Shown piece by piece: positions 57,801 to 64,000 of a stretch of DNA of 64,000 nucleotides. The position numbers were made by a program, and so were the translations under genes. The notes beneath the pieces are model-generated. The model was not told where the DNA came from, ran no database searches, and was given only the letters and a program-made list of their open reading frames with translations. The first letter of the stretch is position 1, and every line of letters begins with the position of its first letter. The DNA lies in assembly GCA_963565915.1 (NCBI GenBank), contig OY751487.1, positions 2,914,001 to 2,978,000 of the forward strand, given 5' to 3'. The stretch comes from Entoloma clypeatum. Taxonomy: Eukaryota > Basidiomycota > Agaricomycetes > Agaricales > Entolomataceae.

Positions 57801-59415
57801 GTTCTCACTCAGCTTGTCCTCCCTCCGTAGATCAGCGCCTAGAGGACGCTCGCGCACACGAGCAAGCAGAAGACTTTGCGCGACAAGAAAAAATACTGAA
57901 ACTCATTTCAACTGAGCTTACGAGGAACACAACCCGTGTTGTCGAAATGGCGGTCAAGAACGAAGTCCAGAATTCGGTGTTGCCTTCTCTCGAAAATATC
58001 ACCAAGAACGAAGTTCGCGCTGCTTTCAATGACCAGATTGGACGGGGCTTGGGTGATTACATCAGTCAGGTCAGTTCTCACATCGGTCCTTTTGTTTCGG
58101 TTTACCATTGACGGTTTGCCCCATAGAGCCTGCCAGGAGAGCTCGAGAAACTGCTTTTCAGGGCGGACATCTCTGCTCACTTTGCGCATGTCCTGTCCAC
58201 CACGCTGACTCCCCTCCTCGGAGGTCATGTTCATGAGGCGATGTCCAAAACTTTCATACCCTTGTATAACCAGCAGTTGAATCGATTCCATCAAGAATTG
58301 TCCCAAGAACTTCGTCATGAAGTCCACAATCTCAAGACAGAGTTGATGTCTTGGCAACGTGATCTATTCAGAAACCAAGAGGTATGATGACATGCTTTCT
58401 AGGTCAATCTCTGTCATCTTGACGTGAACATCAGGCATCCATCCGAGAACTGGAGCACACTGTGCGGACTTTGTCCGACCATGTGAAGTACCTCGCGATG
58501 AACTCGAGTGGGCCGTTGCTTAACCTGCAACAGGCGCCAACACGCAATTCTCCAGGCGCTAGCATTCCGCCCGCTCAGCCTGGCTTGACTCAGTTGCATC
58601 CTCGTCAGGCAAACCAACCACCGACCGTTCCTGTTTCAACCGATTACGGTCATAAGCTCGGAACCTTGCAGCAACAGCTGCAACCAGCGCCTCAGCAAGT
58701 ACAACAGCCCCAGCACTGGTACCGACCGCCTCTCGCTGCCCCCCAGGCCTCCCATCCCGCCACGCTTCCCCAACCACCCCAACCACCCCCAGTTCCTCAG
58801 CCCCAGCCTCAACCCCCGCCCAAGAGGTGAAGTCAACACCAGATGCCAGCGATACTTGGGAATCTGTGTTCCTCCCTGCTGTGCTGAGTGAGGACTTGCG
58901 AGATCTCCAGATCCTCCTTGCACGTACAAATGCCGACGTCGTCATGCCCCTGGATGGGCCTGGTCCTCTTTCGCAGCCTGTAATACTCACTGCTATGCAT
59001 CGTGTACGTTCTATTGCTACGTTTCCTTCCAACTTCTGCATATATAACTCGCTTCAGCTTGCAGCCATCGTTTGCGCAAGTCCTCCAAACGACGAGTCCT
59101 TCAGAAACGCCATGTGGTGGCTTCAACGCGGTATTAGCGTTCTTGACCCCAAGGTAAGTTTAATGACATTTGCAGTCGCAGGGAGGACATGCTATTGACC
59201 GTTTGTCTCGCCTGTAGGAGCAAATCGTGATGGAATACTTGCCCAACGTTGTTCCCGGCATCTACACTCATCTCAACATGACTAAACAACGCCTTGGACT
59301 TCCCGGAGGCCCGCCATCGCTCGAAAAGGCACGAGCGTCGGTCAATGACGCGCTTACCATGTTGCGCCGCAAGGGACTTCAGGGGTTCGAGGGCATGGAG
59401 GTGCCAAAGAAATAA
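54880..59415 (+). CDS. EDC4: Enhancer of mRNA-decapping 4 (EDC4/Ge-1), copy 1
   Basis: P-body scaffold that couples Dcp2 decapping. Start MDPRVNPLAELFSRAP, a proline-rich N-terminus with a (ACC)n poly-Thr tract at about 55,609-55,650. A WD40-like domain follows: SIFLPGTTIGATHWVAYAMT, VHGNRLAGVTSDGGFVIWEL, SLHAVKWHPRDPDLLAVASE, and LDSTLTIWNIHDQVPYSTH. Then come a charged linker and the Ge-1 coiled coil (RQEKILKLISTELTRNTTRV). The C-terminal alpha-helical domain includes LAAIVCASPPNDESFRNAMW and MEYLPNVVPGIYTHLNM, ending MEVPKK. A C5 run at 58,813-58,817 shifts the frame to a stop at TGA 58,828; the second copy has C6 and stays open, so a base error here is likely. About 13 exons. Confidence 0.9.
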
Positions 59416-59498
59416 ACGTTTTTTTTTCCCTCTGTTTACTCGACTGCGACGTGATCTCTTTCCATTTTGACCTACTGACTTCTATCTGTTGTTGAACA
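56572..59498. repeat. 2.93-kb near-identical repeat, unit 1
   Basis: Matches 61,073-64,000 at an offset of 4,501 (4,502 after the C-run), in direct orientation. Introns and 3' flank match as well as exons, which excludes a retrocopy. The true end lies beyond the window. Confidence 0.95.
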
Positions 59499-59581
59499 AC
59501 TTGTAACGCAAAGCTATCCCAAGGTCTATACATAATGTTAGTACTCCTGAGTAAATGTCACGTGACTGAGAGGTTACTTAT
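59416..59581. promoter_or_regulatory. EDC4 3' end / Argonaute upstream region
   Basis: The EDC4 stop is followed by a T-rich tract (TTTTTTTTCCC) and then about 150 bp with a CACGTGAC E-box-like site at 59,559. No other feature. Confidence 0.4.
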
Positions 59582-60872
59582 ATGCCAGTGTTGGGGCGGC
59601 GGTGCGCCAGAGAACTTGCTCCCATCCAACGCGCTCTGGTGGAAAGCACCCTCAGGGAGCTTTGGAGGCTGCACGCCTTTTTCACCGCTGCCGTATCGAT
59701 CACCCAACTTGGTACAATCGTATGGAAACCTTGTTCAAATCAAATCTGATCAGACATCAGACCTGAAGATAATGTGGCGCACGCAGTCGTTGCCAGAACC
59801 AACGCGTTTGAAATCAAGTGGGCCGAAACCGGATATGTCTATCATTACGATGGTATATATAGAACGCGTTATTGATCAGGTACTTGTTAACGATGGTCAT
59901 GTTATCATGCTAGTTGGTTTGTGATTTCTTCACTAGCGACTAACGGCAATATTAACCAGATTTCAGTCATTACCCCTTTATGGGAGTTGAAAGACCGAGA
60001 ATGGAGACTCGGGAACGTCAAAGGCACCGAACTAATGATGAGGCTGCAGCAACGGGTCGCGCCGAAAATATTTTCTCCTCTCGGGGGTTAGCATGGTTCA
60101 TCTCGCACAAATCACCAATCCCTTTGATGGTTTTGCATTATTGCAGCCTACGACGGCACGAAAAACCTGTTCTCATTCAAGGAATATGACCTCAAGACTT
60201 CAAAAGTAAGCTGGTAGACTTGAACTCTCAGCGGGCATGCGTCGCTCAGGTTTCTTGACAAGTTCACTGTCCCGTGGGACGCGAACCCATCTCGCCGAGA
60301 AAAGAATGTTCTCATCACTGTCTCCTACGTCACGAGTATCAATGTCAGGTGCGTCCAACGCCCCTCCCCGTCCACTGAACACCAATTTATCGGAGCAGGA
60401 GCTTGAGGAAGCTCACTCAAGGCGACCGCGGGAGTCTGGATAATGCAGCAATTTCCTTGACTATGCTCAATCTTTTCCTTCAGTCCAGCCCCCGAATGTA
60501 AGAGGGCTGGTATACTCCGGCCGTGATCGTGCTTTGTCTGATTTATCCACGTCTCAGGCAGGACCCAAGGGTGCACAACGCCAAAAGTTTTTTCACCCCG
60601 GACGGAAAACGTGAGGGTTTCGATAGCGCAACTACTATGTGATTCTCATCATTATCAGCCTGAGAGTCGAGCTCTCGAATCAGGCCTGTGGAGCTGTGGC
60701 GCGGATACTTCCAGTGCGGTTTCTGCCTTCCGCCCCGTCTCTTTGATAAATACCAGGAGTGTGAGATCTGCATTGGGACGCATCATCGTGAATGTCGACG
60801 TTACAGTAGGAGTAGTGTAAGGTTTTCCTTTATCGTCACATCGCAGTCACTTCACTCTTGTATCAGGATCCC
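59582..60872 (+). CDS. Argonaute, N and L1 domains only (cut by gap)
   Basis: Spliced reading gives an Argonaute N-terminal half. DNVAHAVVARTNAFEIKWAE with TGYVYHYD leads through an intron (GTATAT..TTCAG) to VITPLWELKDREWRLGNVKG. Next are MMRLQQRVAPKIFSPLGAYD and GTKNLFSFKEYDLKTSK, and after another intron FTVPWDANPSRREKNVLITV. SLRKLTQGDRGSLDNAAISL, TMLNLFLQSSPRMQ, HNAKSFFTPDGK follow, then the L1 motif PVELWRGYFQSVRSALGRII and VNVDVTVGV. Every exon joins in frame with GT..AG introns, so this part looks intact. PAZ, MID and PIWI (slicer) are missing because the sequence stops at a 200-N run. The first exon is uncertain: ATG 59,582 is only a guess, and the clear homology starts near 59,755. 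Confidence 0.8.
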
Positions 60873-61072
60873 NNNNNNNNNNNNNNNNNNNNNNNNNNNN
60901 NNNNNNNNNNNNNNNNNNNNNNNNNNNNNNNNNNNNNNNNNNNNNNNNNNNNNNNNNNNNNNNNNNNNNNNNNNNNNNNNNNNNNNNNNNNNNNNNNNNN
61001 NNNNNNNNNNNNNNNNNNNNNNNNNNNNNNNNNNNNNNNNNNNNNNNNNNNNNNNNNNNNNNNNNNNNNNNN
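60873..61072. other. 200-N assembly gap inside Argonaute
   Basis: Exactly 200 unknown bases, the same size as the other N run, so a placeholder and not a measured distance. Left edge: Argonaute L1 region. Right edge: middle of an EDC4 exon, equivalent to 56,572. Confidence 0.95.
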
Positions 61073-63917
61073 GGCTGTCGCTTCAGAAAGCAAAATATAT
61101 CTCATTGACTTTGCAAGCCCTTCGTATCACCCTGGCCAACCGATCATGCAATCCAACCTCCACCACATTGCTCAGGTGTTCACTTCTTCCTCAGTCAGTA
61201 CAATCACTGTTATTTCATCATGTCCGTTTTGTTGACCGCAAGAAACATCAGCCTATCATCTCCTTTGACTTTGACGTCTTGCGACATGCCCTTGCTACCA
61301 TTTCACTAGACTCCACATTGACTATCTGGAACATTCATGATCAGGTGCCTTACTCAACCCACAGTGTTCGAGGAGATGACATGCCCTCTTCTATCACCTT
61401 CATCGATGGTGGCATCGTCATTGGTCGCAAAAACGGAACCGTCTTCCAGTTGCTCTCCATCACCACGAAATACGTTCTGTCCACCATCAAGTTCATCAAT
61501 GGCAATCAGGAAGATCCCGACATGTTTGGCCATGCCAGCTATGATTCAAGAATAAGCACCCTTTGGGTTGCCAACTCCAGGCGCGACAGCTTGGTTGCAT
61601 TCAGGATCAATCTTGAATCTACCGTCGTCGGTGGCGAAGAGGCGATCCGAGGCGGGTTCGATCAGGTCGTCGAATTTGGTGGACAAAAACCTACAATCCA
61701 TTTCGTCATCTTGACTGCAGATGCTGATCCCACTGGCGAAGAAGCTCAAGCTGCTTGCATCGCGGCCAAGGTTCCTCCAGGCGAAGTGGCACTTGTTGCT
61801 TTTTCTGTTCATGCCGGCGGCGTCGATCAGCTGCTCATTCGCAGGGATTGGTTCGACTCTGCCTTTTTGACGGCACACACTAAATTCCCGGCTTATGAGA
61901 TGTCCTCGGTCGCCGCCTATGATTCCAAAGGCCAAAGACATGCCATCCAAGTCCCATCAACTGGCGCATCACAACAAGGTCCTCTGGATCTACCTCCTGC
62001 CGCTCCTCCTCAGAGTTCGCGCACACCGCCGTCCGAAGATGTCGACGGCGATTATAGCAGGGATGAAACTCGGCACATGGAACCGAAAGGCAGGGGCAAG
62101 GGAAAGAACGTGAACTGGAAAGAGAGAGATGACAAGGATAGGAGCGCAAAGTCGGACGCTGCCATCCTTAGTGAATCTTCACTTGGCCATGTGTTCACAA
62201 GAGAGATCAAGAAGACGGAGGAGAACCTGCACGCTCGTCTTGGACGTCTTATCGGAAAAGAAATGGATAAGCAGCGTAAGGGACTCTTTCTAGTCGATGA
62301 CGTTCTCACTCAGCTTGTCCTCCCTCCGTAGATCAGCGCCTAGAGGACGCTCGCGCACACGAGCAAGCAGAAGACTTTGCGCGACAAGAAAAAATACTGA
62401 AACTCATTTCAACTGAGCTTACGAGGAACACAACCCGTGTTGTCGAAATGGCGGTCAAGAACGAAGTCCAGAATTCGGTGTTGCCTTCTCTCGAAAATAT
62501 CACCAAGAACGAAGTTCGCGCTGCTTTCAATGACCAGATTGGACGGGGCTTGGGTGATTACATCAGTCAGGTCAGTTCTCACATCGGTCCTTTTGTTTCG
62601 GTTTACCATTGACGGTTTGCCCCATAGAGCCTGCCAGGAGAGCTCGAGAAACTGCTTTTCAGGGCGGACATCTCTGCTCACTTTGCGCATGTCCTGTCCA
62701 CCACGCTGACTCCCCTCCTCGGAGGTCATGTTCATGAGGCGATGTCCAAAACTTTCATACCCTTGTATAACCAGCAGTTGAATCGATTCCATCAAGAATT
62801 GTCCCAAGAACTTCGTCATGAAGTCCACAATCTCAAGACAGAGTTGATGTCTTGGCAACGTGATCTATTCAGAAACCAAGAGGTATGATGACATGCTTTC
62901 TAGGTCAATCTCTGTCATCTTGACGTGAACATCAGGCATCCATCCGAGAACTGGAGCACACTGTGCGGACTTTGTCCGACCATGTGAAGTACCTCGCGAT
63001 GAACTCGAGTGGGCCGTTGCTTAACCTGCAACAGGCGCCAACACGCAATTCTCCAGGCGCTAGCATTCCGCCCGCTCAGCCTGGCTTGACTCAGTTGCAT
63101 CCTCGTCAGGCAAACCAACCACCGACCGTTCCTGTTTCAACCGATTACGGTCATAAGCTCGGAACCTTGCAGCAACAGCTGCAACCAGCGCCTCAGCAAG
63201 TACAACAGCCCCAGCACTGGTACCGACCGCCTCTCGCTGCCCCCCAGGCCTCCCATCCCGCCACGCTTCCCCAACCACCCCAACCACCCCCAGTTCCTCA
63301 GCCCCAGCCTCAACCCCCCGCCCAAGAGGTGAAGTCAACACCAGATGCCAGCGATACTTGGGAATCTGTGTTCCTCCCTGCTGTGCTGAGTGAGGACTTG
63401 CGAGATCTCCAGATCCTCCTTGCACGTACAAATGCCGACGTCGTCATGCCCCTGGATGGGCCTGGTCCTCTTTCGCAGCCTGTAATACTCACTGCTATGC
63501 ATCGTGTACGTTCTATTGCTACGTTTCCTTCCAACTTCTGCATATATAACTCGCTTCAGCTTGCAGCCATCGTTTGCGCAAGTCCTCCAAACGACGAGTC
63601 CTTCAGAAACGCCATGTGGTGGCTTCAACGCGGTATTAGCGTTCTTGACCCCAAGGTAAGTTTAATGACATTTGCAGTCGCAGGGAGGACATGCTATTGA
63701 CCGTTTGTCTCGCCTGTAGGAGCAAATCGTGATGGAATACTTGCCCAACGTTGTTCCCGGCATCTACACTCATCTCAACATGACTAAACAACGCCTTGGA
63801 CTTCCCGGAGGCCCGCCATCGCTCGAAAAGGCACGAGCGTCGGTCAATGACGCGCTTACCATGTTGCGCCGCAAGGGACTTCAGGGGTTCGAGGGCATGG
63901 AGGTGCCAAAGAAATAA
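61073..63917 (+). CDS. EDC4: EDC4/Ge-1, copy 2 (3' part)
   Basis: A second copy of the EDC4 gene from within the WD40 domain to the stop at 63,915-63,917, corresponding to 56,572-59,415. By eye only two differences are found in about 2.9 kb: G/T at 61,112 (versus 56,611), changing Leu to Phe in one reading, and a sixth C in the run at 63,314-63,319. The sixth C keeps the proline-rich segment in frame with QEVKSTPDASDTWESVFLPA. The identity continues through introns and past the stop to the window end. The 5' half is absent. As an annotation this should not be counted as a separate gene until the assembly is checked. Confidence 0.85.
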
Positions 63918-64000
63918 ACGTTTTTTTTTCCCTCTGTTTACTCGACTGCGACGTGATCTCTTTCCATTTTGACCTACTGACTTCTATCTGTTGTTGAACA
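61073..64000. repeat. 2.93-kb near-identical repeat, unit 2
   Basis: Direct-repeat partner of 56,572-59,498, starting immediately after the N run and still matching at the last base of the window. Confidence 0.95.

Noticed and set aside
60873..61105. Open frames crossing the N run
   Set aside because: They exist only because unknown bases were read as sense; Argonaute and EDC4 are different genes on the two sides and should not be joined.

Overview
The window is nuclear DNA from a filamentous basidiomycete, most likely a mushroom-forming agaricomycete. The genes carry many short introns of about 45-60 nt with GT..AG ends and CTGAY-like branch sites. Gene content is typical fungal housekeeping, and the repeats are Ty3 chromoviruses, hAT-type elements and a non-LTR retrotransposon. 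I cannot name the species. No rRNA, tRNA, CRISPR array or prokaryotic operon was seen.

Region 1 (1 to about 26,100) is a nested transposon graveyard. It holds a C-terminal hAT transposase remnant with one inverted terminus, several non-autonomous hAT elements (four with perfect 8-bp target duplications), and a non-LTR reverse transcriptase pseudogene broken by two of them. It also holds three Ty3 elements. The second of these (13,681-23,574) is bounded by two ~700-bp LTRs, encodes a chromodomain integrase, and carries an acidic, cysteine-containing open frame on the opposite strand between integrase and 3' LTR. That frame is split by a 3.6-kb hAT-like element which itself contains a 1.17-kb one. 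A degenerate ~20-bp minisatellite built on GCCCAACGGC recurs inside several of these elements.

Region 2 (about 26,250 to 60,870) is a compact gene block: an Arf-GEF of the GBF1/Gea family (-), NMD3 (+), proteasome alpha-4 (-), a C78 peptidase of the ZUP1/Mug105 type (+), TFB3/MAT1 of TFIIH (-), a LigB-type extradiol dioxygenase (+), a PKA catalytic subunit (+), a WD40 protein (+), a DUF3445/HRQ protein (-), a decayed nitronate monooxygenase (-), holocytochrome c synthase (+), SSF1/Peter Pan (-), an unrecognised conserved-looking protein (+), SYF1 (-), RabGGTase alpha BET4 (+), EDC4 (+) and an Argonaute N-terminal half (+). Five head-to-head pairs have only 52-108 bp between start codons.

Region 3 (60,873-64,000) begins with a 200-N placeholder inside the Argonaute gene and then repeats the 3' part of EDC4 almost base for base (offset 4,501/4,502). 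This is either a real segmental duplication or, more likely, an allelic or overlapping contig placed in tandem. The other 200-N run (35,132-35,331) lies in an intron of the proteasome gene and its two edges share 17 identical bases, so it is probably not a real gap.

There is no single pathway. Vesicle traffic (GBF1, BET4), ribosome biogenesis (NMD3, SSF1), RNA processing and decay (SYF1, EDC4, Argonaute) and protein turnover (proteasome, ZUP1) are interleaved. The most notable content is the hAT/minisatellite family, the antisense frame in the chromovirus, and the EDC4-Argonaute neighbourhood with its assembly problem.
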